Part shown: in pieces, positions 1 to 5,831 of the stretch | Numbering within the stretch: the first letter of the stretch is position 1 | Layout of the letters: each line of letters opens with the position of its first letter | Assembly: GCA_011057845.1 (NCBI GenBank) | Contig: DSDB01000402.1 | Coordinates: forward strand, 1 to 7,734 | Reading direction: 5' to 3' | Source of the DNA: Phycisphaerales bacterium | Lineage (GTDB): Bacteria > Planctomycetota > Phycisphaerae > Sedimentisphaerales > Anaerobacaceae | Length of the DNA: 7,734 nt | Made by a program: the position numbers and the translations under genes | Notes under the pieces: model-generated | The model's input: only the letters and a program-made list of their open reading frames with translations | Database searches by the model: none | Told to the model about the DNA's origin: nothing

Positions 1-136
1 CATACAACCTCCGACACCGATCCCCCAGGTCCGTCGCAACAGCGGCCATGCCCTCCCGGCCGGCGAACTTCGCCAACAACTCATCAATGGCCATCATCGC
101 CCCCTCAAAATCCTCCGCCCGGTTGCGAGCCACCAC
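1..136 (-). CDS. TPR-like coding fragment running off the left edge
   Basis: In the minus frame that is open from position 262 to the left edge, the stretch below about position 142 reads like the second half of a TPR-type unit (SIVVARNRAEDFEGA, then AIDELLAKFAG, then GDRCRRL). It resembles units of the TPR gene at 3443-5554, for example LVVTEIRADDEESA followed later by NIGDQYRR. Codons are GC-rich at third positions, as in the real genes. No ATG lies upstream in frame. Possible starts are GTG at 136 or the paired ATGs at 97 and 94, preceded by a G-rich stretch. A gene starting in mid-repeat without a signal peptide is odd, so this may be a truncated or decayed paralogue, or a short gene whose bulk lies outside the window. 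The upstream 137-262 stretch, in frame after the TAG of the neighbouring gene, shows nothing recognisable. The coding call is an inference. Confidence 0.4.
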   Translation of the reverse strand, partial: MVARNRAEDFEGAMMAIDELLAKFAGREGMAAVATDLGDRCRRLY

Positions 137-262
137 AATCGACGTCTGATCGCAGGTCGCCGAGCCCCTTTGGTCGGCGCCGATCCAGGGATGGCTGGCT
201 GTCCCGCCCCGTCCTCCCGCATCGCTTGCCGTCGGGCGATATGGCGGACGGATGAAAACCTG

Positions 263-1258
263 CTATGGCGCGTGTGCGGGGCCTGCGGGATGCCGGTGGC
301 GCGGATCGGCGGGGGACGGGTTACGGTCGATATACTCGGGTCGAACGGCGGGCACGGCCGCGTAGCCCTTGTCGTCGGCGATCCAGAAGTAGTAGGTGGG
401 CACAAGATACCGTTCGCCGGGCACGCAATGATATGCAAGCACGATGCTCTGGACATCGCCGCCTTTGGAGCCGATAAAGACGGAGTCGCTTTCATTGAGC
501 ATCTTGAATGCTTCGTTCGGCGTGATGATGGGCGCGGTCTTCCAGGGACGGCACTGTGGCCAGCGTTTCGTTACACGCACGACCTTACCGCCTGGACCGA
601 GCCCCACGTATATGCCGGGGGCGCCCGGACCCCATGTGGCGTATCCGCCGATGCGGTATGTCCAATTGATCTGTATTATGCCACTGGCACCGATATCTCC
701 ACCGGAAAGGCGGCCCTCGCCGGCATCAGCAGGCAGCAGGTTGTGCTCAACGACGTAATCGGTGGCGATTTGAAGGGCCTCGTCGGGCGTTGGGAAGTCG
801 TTAGGGTCTCTCGTAGTGGCCCTTCCCCACTCAGGTGTGGTCATGGTCACATAGCCCGTGAGGCGGTCGTATCGCACTTTGGCTGTATCGGCTATGAGCG
901 ACGCAATAAGACTCTGGGGATAGTATTGTGCATGGGCAGGAATCTCAAAGTGTCTTGCCGCCAGTTCACGAATATATTCCTCCGAGACACTTTCCGGCGG
1001 AAGGATGACCTCATAGATCAGCACCTCATCGGGCATCTTCGGAAATGGGCCATCGAACGTGAAGACCGGCTGTGGGCCCGGATAGCGATACCAGCCATCA
1101 GCGACGTCAGGGACTCGCTCGTCCGAACTCAGCCGCGGATAGCCGCCGGATTCGGCTCGTGGCCGCCTGCCCACAAGGATAGCGGCGATGATGAGAGTGC
1201 CGATGATGCAAGCAACCAGCGCTACCAGCGACAGTCGAGTATATGTGGATCGCCACAT
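263..1258 (-). CDS. Membrane-anchored protein resembling the N-terminal domain of DUF6345 proteins
   Basis: The protein has 331 residues and no assigned function. The start at 1258 is preferred over in-frame upstream codons because AAAGGA lies 7 bases before the ATG and the first 30 residues make a convincing signal anchor (hydrophobic residues about 9-30, then RRPR). The rest should be extracytoplasmic. Residues 80-110 form a strand plus helix typical of small alpha/beta domains. Residues 155-179 (FPTPDEALQIATDY, then HNLLPADA), 210-250 (GPGAPGIYVG...APIITPNEA) and 273-292 (VLAYH...YLVPTYYFW) match, from memory, the order of motifs in the N-terminal domain that precedes DUF6345 in single-chain proteins. 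The C-terminal 20 residues are rich in Pro and His. The upstream neighbour encodes the DUF6345-like domain itself, so the two probably act together. It has its own promoter candidate, so it may also be expressed independently. Family assignment is inference; the anchor and ORF are clear. Confidence 0.75.
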   Translation of the reverse strand: MWRSTYTRLSLVALVACIIGTLIIAAILVGRRPRAESGGYPRLSSDERVPDVADGWYRYPGPQPVFTFDGPFPKMPDEVLIYEVILPPESVSEEYIRELAARHFEIPAHAQYYPQSLIASLIADTAKVRYDRLTGYVTMTTPEWGRATTRDPNDFPTPDEALQIATDYVVEHNLLPADAGEGRLSGGDIGASGIIQINWTYRIGGYATWGPGAPGIYVGLGPGGKVVRVTKRWPQCRPWKTAPIITPNEAFKMLNESDSVFIGSKGGDVQSIVLAYHCVPGERYLVPTYYFWIADDKGYAAVPAVRPEYIDRNPSPADPRHRHPAGPAHAP

Positions 1259-1265
1259 ACGTGTG

Positions 1266-1271
1266 TCCTTT
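1266..1271 (-). promoter_or_regulatory. Ribosome binding site deciding the start at 1258
   Basis: Read on the minus strand the sequence is AAAGGA followed by 7 bases and ATG. It selects the ATG at 1258 rather than the longer in-frame ORF reaching 1414, whose extra 52 residues are Arg-rich and not protein-like, and which would displace the membrane anchor from the N-terminus. Confidence 0.7.
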
Positions 1272-1327
1272 CTTACACGGGCTTCCCGGGCACATCGCCG
1301 AGGAAGTCCTTGTGTCGGTTCGGCACA

Positions 1328-1356
1328 ATGATAGGGAATGAGCGCATAGGTGTCAA
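1328..1356 (-). promoter_or_regulatory. Sigma-70-type promoter for the membrane-anchored gene
   Basis: On the minus strand a perfect -35 box TTGACA (1356-1351) is followed by exactly 17 bases and TATCAT (1333-1328), which matches TATAAT at five of six positions. Initiation would fall near 1321, giving a leader of about 60 bases before the ATG at 1258. The element lies in the 124-base gap after the DUF6345-like ORF, so it fits an internal promoter that lets the downstream gene be transcribed without the rest of the operon. Some chance matches are expected in any sequence, but perfect spacing and correct position make this the best promoter in the window. Confidence 0.55.
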
Positions 1357-1382
1357 AGCCATCGAACGACAGATCACGCCTG

Positions 1383-2669
1383 CTAAGGGCCAGGCGGCGG
1401 ATCACCATCTTCATTGGGATGAGTGTCTATATCCCAGTTGGACAGAGCGGTAGGATCCGGCTCCACGCGGATCGGTCCAGGGCCAGCGAGAGATTCCTCC
1501 ATACAGTCTGCCGGTGCGAAGACCTTCGCAATGCAGCCCTTAAACTGCCAGTCGTCAGAATATGCCCAGAATGCCTGCTTAATGCTGGTGCCAGGCTCCC
1601 TGAGATACTCCTTGAAGAGATGTCCGCAGTAGTAATTCCTCCAGTATGTCATTACGTTGGAATCATCATAACCGAGAAACATATGAGGAGCCCGAGCGAT
1701 GCCAACTAGCAGGTCCGCCTTGAGTTCCTCTGCAGTGCCCTTGAGGAACCAGCAGGTGTCGAAGATGACCCAGTCAGCGTCGCCGCCGCAGACATTAATA
1801 TCACCGCGGGGCAAGTGCGAGCATACATAATCGGGCCCCTGTGGGGCGTCGTTTTCTACAAAGAAATGAAGGTTAGAACCGTGGCCCGATGAATGGCCCG
1901 ACCACGACACGAGATCGACGCTCCGTGGGTCCCAGGTGGCGTCGGCGCCGTGGTCGCTCCAATTGGCCGGATGGGAAGAGAGATTGGCCATTACATCATC
2001 TGCCTGGCGGACAAGCGGCCACCAGATAATCCCCCCATAAATGGGCTCTTCATTCATGTTGGTGTAGAACCATTTAGCAAACCAGTCGGAAAGAACGTCC
2101 AATGTACCACAGACAACCCCGCACTTGCTCGCGTACGTGGCTTGGTACTCGGTCCGGCTCTCCGCACGGTCAACCATGACCTTGTGGACACTGACCCAGT
2201 TTCCGCTGTCAGGTTGCATACGGATATAGAAGGTAAGGAACGGCTCATCGATTACTGTAATCGCATCGGGCTGTTGCGAGAATAGGGGAGACTCATAGTC
2301 CGATTCAGACAGGACCAGGAATTCGTCCCCGCAGGGATAGAACCATCTGTCGCACTGGCTGGCCTCCTGCAGTGTCAAGATGGCAGACCCGCCATCGCTC
2401 GACGTGACCAGTATGTCGTGCTGCTCTGCCTCGGTCGGGTCGGTCTGCAGGTCCCAGGCCGTTACAACGATAGGGTCATTCTTCCCGAACAAGTACTTTG
2501 GAGACCGAGGTTCACTGCTGGTCGCGGGCCAATCGTCGAGAATGCCGCGAGCACAACTGACCTCAATCGGAATGGTCCTGAACGTGACTTGATCCCAGTG
2601 GGTAGCCGCGGCTAACACATCGTGGCGGAAATCCAAATACACCTGAAACCACGGCCCCCAAGCCTCCAC
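1383..2669 (-). CDS. DUF6345-like domain protein (C-terminal half of an interrupted gene)
   Basis: This is a 428-residue ORF if it starts at the GTG at 2669. That GTG has no convincing Shine-Dalgarno sequence and no signal peptide follows it. The frame is open for 32 more codons upstream, up to the TAG at 2766, so it is probably the continuation of the PKD gene. The first 35 residues finish a beta-rich planctomycete-type linker domain (YPRELKVEAW...). The C-terminal third, residues about 190-385, holds VDLVSWSGHSSGHG (His259, His263) and DWVIFDTC (Asp304, Cys306), then MFLGYDD and SIKQAFWAY. This order (hydrophobic strand plus GHG, hydrophobic strand plus D-x-C, LLGF-like, QAW-like) is what I recall of DUF6345, and resembles the His/Cys layout of clan CD peptidases. 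Activity is not established. GC is visibly lower than in the TPR gene. It ends with a Pro/Asp-rich tail at a TAG. Confidence 0.72.
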   Translation of the reverse strand: MEAWGPWFQVYLDFRHDVLAAATHWDQVTFRTIPIEVSCARGILDDWPATSSEPRSPKYLFGKNDPIVVTAWDLQTDPTEAEQHDILVTSSDGGSAILTLQEASQCDRWFYPCGDEFLVLSESDYESPLFSQQPDAITVIDEPFLTFYIRMQPDSGNWVSVHKVMVDRAESRTEYQATYASKCGVVCGTLDVLSDWFAKWFYTNMNEEPIYGGIIWWPLVRQADDVMANLSSHPANWSDHGADATWDPRSVDLVSWSGHSSGHGSNLHFFVENDAPQGPDYVCSHLPRGDINVCGGDADWVIFDTCWFLKGTAEELKADLLVGIARAPHMFLGYDDSNVMTYWRNYYCGHLFKEYLREPGTSIKQAFWAYSDDWQFKGCIAKVFAPADCMEESLAGPGPIRVEPDPTALSNWDIDTHPNEDGDPPPGP

Positions 2670-2765
2670 CTTTAGTTCTCTCGGGTAGGTATCGGCCTCG
2701 TACTGCTTCCATGAAATACCGGTTCCCTCTCCAATCTCGCGGGACCAGATATCCCCTTGTTTCCT

Positions 2766-3446
2766 CTAAATTCTCATGCTGGTCGGAGCATTGGTGCTGA
2801 TGCGAAGCACGCCATCCGCGGCGGTCAGGGCCGGTTGGACCGAGAGGGAGATTGTGACCAGGTTGTCCTCGCCGTCAACAATGCTTGGATCATCCTTGTC
2901 GGGCACGCCATTGTCGTCGTCATCGTCGACGTTCAGCGTGATACAGCCTCCCGGATCGTACTCTTTGTCGTCGGGTACGTCTTGGATGTCTATATCCACC
3001 ACGATGACGGCGAGACTGATCGTGGCCGTGGCCGACTTGTCGGGTGGGTATCCGGCACTGGAATCACTGTCGGTGACGGTCAGCGTTACGGTGTAGATGC
3101 CGGGCGCCGAGTACGAATGGGTGGTCCATCCGTTGAAGCCGACGTCCGGTTGCTGCCCGTCGCCTGGAGGCTGCACATAATCAGGGGTCTCGATGTGGCT
3201 GGAACCATCGCCAAAACTGAAGTGGTAGCGTTGTATCGCACTTTCCGCGTCACTGGAGGCATTGCCAAAGAAGGTCAGATCGGCGTTGACGTAGGTGTAG
3301 TAGCGCCGGACGCCCCAGATGAGATTGGGCCCCATGGCGGTACATGTCAGGACAGCATCGGGATTGGTTCCGCATGGGAGGGCCGGCATGGGGCGGAAAC
3401 CAAACAGGACGAGGCCACAGGCAAGAAGAAGAGTCCTCTGTGTCAT
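2766..3446 (-). CDS. Exported PKD-domain protein ending at an in-frame TAG
   Basis: This ORF encodes 226 residues. Residues 1-24 are a signal peptide (basic MTQR, hydrophobic LLLACGLVLFGF, cleavage probably near PALP/C). Residues about 48-146 form a PKD domain: FFGNASSD, then YHFSFGDGSSH, then the hallmark THSYSAPGIYTVTLTVTDSD. Next comes a strand (ISLAVIVVDIDI) and an Asp-rich, probably calcium-binding linker, NVDDDDDNGVPDKDDP, residues 172-187. From residue about 190 a new beta domain begins (LVTISLSVQPAL...LRIST) and is cut off at the TAG in mid-domain. The ATG overlaps the TGA of the TPR gene and has an excellent Shine-Dalgarno sequence, so the two genes are almost certainly translationally coupled. 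PKD domains are extracellular interaction modules, so a surface or periplasmic place is expected. The abrupt end suggests the product is a truncated form of a longer protein. Confidence 0.8.
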   Translation of the reverse strand: MTQRTLLLACGLVLFGFRPMPALPCGTNPDAVLTCTAMGPNLIWGVRRYYTYVNADLTFFGNASSDAESAIQRYHFSFGDGSSHIETPDYVQPPGDGQQPDVGFNGWTTHSYSAPGIYTVTLTVTDSDSSAGYPPDKSATATISLAVIVVDIDIQDVPDDKEYDPGGCITLNVDDDDDNGVPDKDDPSIVDGEDNLVTISLSVQPALTAADGVLRISTNAPTSMRI

Positions 3447-5554
3447 TGCGCACCTCCTTGCTCCGCCTGGAGGGGCTGCCACGCTTGCAGCAACACTTGG
3501 GCGGCCGAGAGGTATGATCCGGCGTGGTCTGCCACCAGTACCCGGCAATGCGCCAGCACGGTCGGTCTGGCCTGCTCGACCGTGGTCTGCCCGAGTTGAC
3601 AAAGCCTCTCGGCGGACTGGGCAATGACCCAATGGGCGCCCGGCGCAAACCGACAAGTAGGCCAAGTCTCCAGGAGATACTCCATGTAGGCCATGGCCCG
3701 GTCACACGCATCGATGCGGAAGCAGGCGCTTCCGGCAAGATAGCAGGCCTCTTGGCTGGGCTCGGACCACGGAAAACGCTCCAGCATAAGATGAGCAACA
3801 GCCACCGCCTTCTCAAACAGGGGCGGTGCGGCCCCAGGTGGGCCTTCGTGCTCTTTCCAGAACCCCTGGTTGTAGACGCGGTCGACAACAACGAGCATGG
3901 CGTCGGGCAGATCGGTCTGGTTGTCATAGGCAGTCATATAGTTGCGGATTGTCTCGGCAGGCACATCGCGCCCTGCCCCAATCATGGCGACCAACAGGGC
4001 CGTGTGGTCCCACATTCCGGGGGTTTGGGAAAGTCGGCGAGACAGCGTCTCAATGATGGACTCCCAAATCTGCGTTGCATCCGTGGGACCGGCTTGCCAG
4101 CGATAGGCCCCCACGATATTGTCCAGCGCACGCGCAAGGCCCGGTCGTCCGCAGTAGTCTGCAATCAACCGGCCAACCGCAGCTCGCACGCCCGCACCAT
4201 CCCTCCTGTTGCCGGCGTCGATCCCCACGTTCTGGAGGGCCCAGATAGCAGCGTCGGCCGTTGGATGATTCTCGATAATGCCCTTATAGACGGTGGCTGA
4301 CTCGGCATGTTGCCCTTTCCGGCGGTATTGGTCGCCGATGTTCAGTAGGGCGGCCGGCAGGCGGGGGTCGGCGGCATAGCGGGATTGGAGGGTAGCGAGC
4401 GATTCCTGGGCCGATTCTTCGTCATCGGCGCGGATTTCGGTTACAACCAGGCCTTCCTGGGCCCAGAACGCATCGGGGGATTCGGGGTGGTCGTCCAGGA
4501 CGGTGCGATAAAACTCCCGGGCCTTGTCAAAACGCTCGGCGTCGCGGTACTGATCGGCGATGGTCCGCAGACCGTGCGGGAGGCGCTCGTCGTTGGGAAA
4601 GTCGGCCAGGAGCCGCCCGGCCGATTCGTCGGCCTCGGCACTCCTGCGGCGGGCGATCTCACAGAGGGTCATATTCCGGCGAGCCCAGAATGCGAAGCCG
4701 TTGGCCGGGTAGACGTCGAGGATATGGCTGTAGAGGTCAACGGCCTGGGCGTACTTGCGGATGCGGTTGTACTCATCGGCGATATTCCCCAGGGCAATGG
4801 GGGTATCCGGGGCATTGGCGAAGTCGGTGCGCAGAGTCCGGACGACCGCCTCGGCCGTAGCCGACTCGCACAGCCTCAGGGATGAGATGGCCAGACCCTG
4901 GTAGGACCAGATGGTGAATTCACGCGACGAGGTGCAGGCGATGGCCTCCGCGTAGAGTTCGCGGGCCTTCTTGTGGTTGTGCAACTGGCGGCATTGATCG
5001 GCGATGATGCACAGGGCGCGGGTGATGTGGCCGTGCGTCGCGTGGTGGTTCCTGAGTGCTTCGATGGCGGCGTCGGCGGCCGGCAGATTGCGGTTCGCGA
5101 CATAGGTCATGGCCAAACCCATCCGGGACCACAGGGCGTGCTCGCGGTCGGGCCAGCGGGCAATGACGTCTTCATAGATTCCGCGGGCCCGGTCGCGTTT
5201 CCCGGCGTCGCGCCAGGCGTCGGCGATATTTGTGACGGCCGCGGACGGGTCGCCATAGGTGTAGGACGGCAACTGTGCCATGATGTCAGCCAGAACGGCC
5301 TCGGCCTCGGCATCTTTGCCCGCTCGGATGCAGGTAATGGCCAGTCGTTTGCGGACGTCGAGGGCATCATCCGCCGTCAGGGCGCCGGCAAGCTGGGTCC
5401 TGTATAGTGTCTGGGCCTCGGCGTATCGGCCTGCCGCGAAGTGGGCGTCCGCCTGCTCCAGGACGCCTGGGGATTCGGCGGCGTGGAGTCCGCCGATAAG
5501 CAGACCTACGGCCGCAATGGCAGCCACTGTCGGGTAACACTTCCTTCCGTCCAT
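3443..5554 (-). CDS. Exported TPR-repeat protein with a 74-residue period
   Basis: The protein has 703 residues. Residues 1-26 form a signal peptide (MDGRKC, hydrophobic 9-22, GLHAAES cleavage region), so the mature protein is probably periplasmic or envelope-associated. A first TPR pair occupies about residues 32-107. Five successive units of exactly 74 residues fill 108-477, each with two helical hairpins and a recurring core: NIADxYR near the start, ARELY-like after 15, and W near position 35. Degenerate TPR helices continue to about 690 (FEKAVAVAHLMLERFP..., CDRAMAYMEYLLETWP). No enzymatic motif is visible, so a scaffold or protein-binding role is likely. The start at 5554 has GGGAGGT 7 bases upstream. 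It is the first gene of the minus-strand block, and its TGA overlaps the next ATG. TPR scaffolds with bacterial outer-membrane or secretion assemblies are known, but nothing here ties it to one of them. Confidence 0.9.
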   Translation of the reverse strand: MDGRKCYPTVAAIAAVGLLIGGLHAAESPGVLEQADAHFAAGRYAEAQTLYRTQLAGALTADDALDVRKRLAITCIRAGKDAEAEAVLADIMAQLPSYTYGDPSAAVTNIADAWRDAGKRDRARGIYEDVIARWPDREHALWSRMGLAMTYVANRNLPAADAAIEALRNHHATHGHITRALCIIADQCRQLHNHKKARELYAEAIACTSSREFTIWSYQGLAISSLRLCESATAEAVVRTLRTDFANAPDTPIALGNIADEYNRIRKYAQAVDLYSHILDVYPANGFAFWARRNMTLCEIARRRSAEADESAGRLLADFPNDERLPHGLRTIADQYRDAERFDKAREFYRTVLDDHPESPDAFWAQEGLVVTEIRADDEESAQESLATLQSRYAADPRLPAALLNIGDQYRRKGQHAESATVYKGIIENHPTADAAIWALQNVGIDAGNRRDGAGVRAAVGRLIADYCGRPGLARALDNIVGAYRWQAGPTDATQIWESIIETLSRRLSQTPGMWDHTALLVAMIGAGRDVPAETIRNYMTAYDNQTDLPDAMLVVVDRVYNQGFWKEHEGPPGAAPPLFEKAVAVAHLMLERFPWSEPSQEACYLAGSACFRIDACDRAMAYMEYLLETWPTCRFAPGAHWVIAQSAERLCQLGQTTVEQARPTVLAHCRVLVADHAGSYLSAAQVLLQAWQPLQAEQGGAQ
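3453..3459 (-). promoter_or_regulatory. Strong Shine-Dalgarno of the PKD gene inside the TPR gene
   Basis: The minus strand reads AAGGAGG, 6 bases and ATG at 3446. It lies in the last codons of the TPR gene, whose TGA (3445-3443) overlaps the ATG as ATGA. It fixes the start well inside the longer open frame (which reaches 3665) and indicates translational coupling. Confidence 0.85.
4124..5233 (-). repeat. Five in-phase 74-codon TPR units
   Basis: The translated units begin TNIADAW, CIIADQC, GNIADEY, RTIADQY and LNIGDQY and each runs 74 residues (222 bases) with no insertion or deletion. Identity is limited to structural positions (I-A/G-D, the W near unit position 35, and a closing A/G-L), so this is an old protein-level repeat, not a recent DNA tandem duplication. 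Each unit matches two 34-residue TPR motifs plus a 6-residue spacer. A sixth, degenerate unit starts DNIVGAY. Confidence 0.8.
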
Positions 5555-5590
5555 CGCTATGACCTCCCAAATTGACCTGCTGCAATACGA

Positions 5591-5622
5591 CGTCCGAGGC
5601 CGCGCCGCTCGCGCCGCGGACG
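5591..5622 (-). other. GC-rich hairpin in the TPR gene leader
   Basis: CGTCCG (5591-5596) is the exact inverse complement of CGGACG (5617-5622), with an inner GGC/GCC pair (5598-5600 with 5613-5615) and a CG-rich core that can pair further. It lies 37 bases upstream of the TPR ATG and would form a stable stem in the mRNA leader. There is no U-run, so it is not a normal terminator. It could slow translation or protect the mRNA. The function is unknown. Confidence 0.4.
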
Positions 5623-5638
5623 GCCGGGTTCAACGCTC

Positions 5639-5663
5639 GTAGCTCGCCACTATGCTTCGCTAC
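5639..5663 (-). other. Inverted repeat GTAGC...GCTAC near the predicted transcription start
   Basis: Five-base arms at 5639-5643 and 5659-5663 flank a 15-base loop. The element starts just downstream of the candidate -10 region of the TPR operon, so it could be an operator or the first hairpin of the transcript. Such short arms arise easily by chance. The sequence looks like a dispersed element often seen in planctomycete drafts, but that is only an impression. Confidence 0.25.
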
Positions 5664-5666
5664 TCC

Positions 5667-5695
5667 ATATTGCCCCCCCCCTGTGCCTGTGTCAA
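5667..5695 (-). promoter_or_regulatory. Candidate promoter of the TPR operon with a G9 spacer
   Basis: A perfect TTGACA (5695-5690, minus strand) is followed by 17 bases, including nine consecutive G (5681-5673), and then CAATAT (5672-5667), a poor -10 match at three of six positions. A second -10 candidate, TATGGA, needs a 20-base spacer. The position, about 110 bases before the TPR ATG in an otherwise noncoding gap, is right for the operon promoter. The homopolymer makes the spacer length prone to slippage. Confidence 0.4.
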
Positions 5696-5717
5696 GAACA
5701 AAATCGCCAAAATCTAC

Positions 5718-5758
5718 AAAAAACTTTCCGTCCACAACCCCGGTGTCCACACGGACAC
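5718..5758 (-). terminator. Weak terminator candidate after the deaminase gene
   Basis: A perfect stem GTGTCC/GGACAC with a 4-base loop lies at 5743-5758. On the minus strand a run of six T (5723-5718) follows about 20 bases later, too far for a textbook intrinsic terminator. Placed between the deaminase stop and the TPR promoter, it could end deaminase transcription, but this is uncertain. Confidence 0.25.
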
Positions 5759-5831
5759 ACTCTCCCACCATTATGGCGTCGCCGATGGCCCGTTTATTGA
5801 CACGAATTCCCAGAAAATCCGATTATTCTTT

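Larger units (their letters stand above)
1383..3446 (-). pseudogene. Probable single PKD/DUF6345-like gene interrupted by an in-frame TAG
   Basis: The PKD ORF (3446-2766) and the DUF6345-like ORF (2669-1383) are in the same frame, and the 32 codons between them contain no stop. Ignoring the TAG at 2768-2766 gives one chain of 687 positions: signal peptide, PKD domain, Asp-rich linker, beta-rich linker domain, then the His/Cys domain. The beta domain makes sense only when read across the TAG: LRIST...SMRI, stop, RKQGDI...YPRELKVEAW. In the planctomycete domains I recall, the residue after such a KI/RI is usually Trp, and TGG to TAG is a one-base change. The second ORF lacks a good start of its own. 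Whether this is a true nonsense mutation, an assembly or sequencing error or readthrough cannot be decided here. Confidence 0.6.

Noticed and set aside
170..1453. Long plus-strand ORF of 427 codons
   Set aside because: It is antisense to the anchored protein. It shows no domain, signal or ribosome binding site, while the minus frame has an anchor, family-like motifs and a good start.
2766..2768. Pyrrolysine or a reassigned TAG codon
   Set aside because: TAG ends nearly all other genes here, no pyl genes or suppressor tRNA are visible, and Trp, not pyrrolysine, is the expected residue.
2757..3599. Plus-strand ORF of 280 codons
   Set aside because: It is a shadow of the PKD and TPR genes. The minus strand has the PKD hallmark and a strong Shine-Dalgarno sequence.
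3250..3927. Minus-strand ORF of 225 codons
   Set aside because: It lies in another frame of the TPR and PKD genes, with an Arg/Pro/Ser-rich translation.
5797..5802. Plus-strand TTGACA
   Set aside because: No plus-strand gene lies downstream; the deaminase there is on the minus strand.
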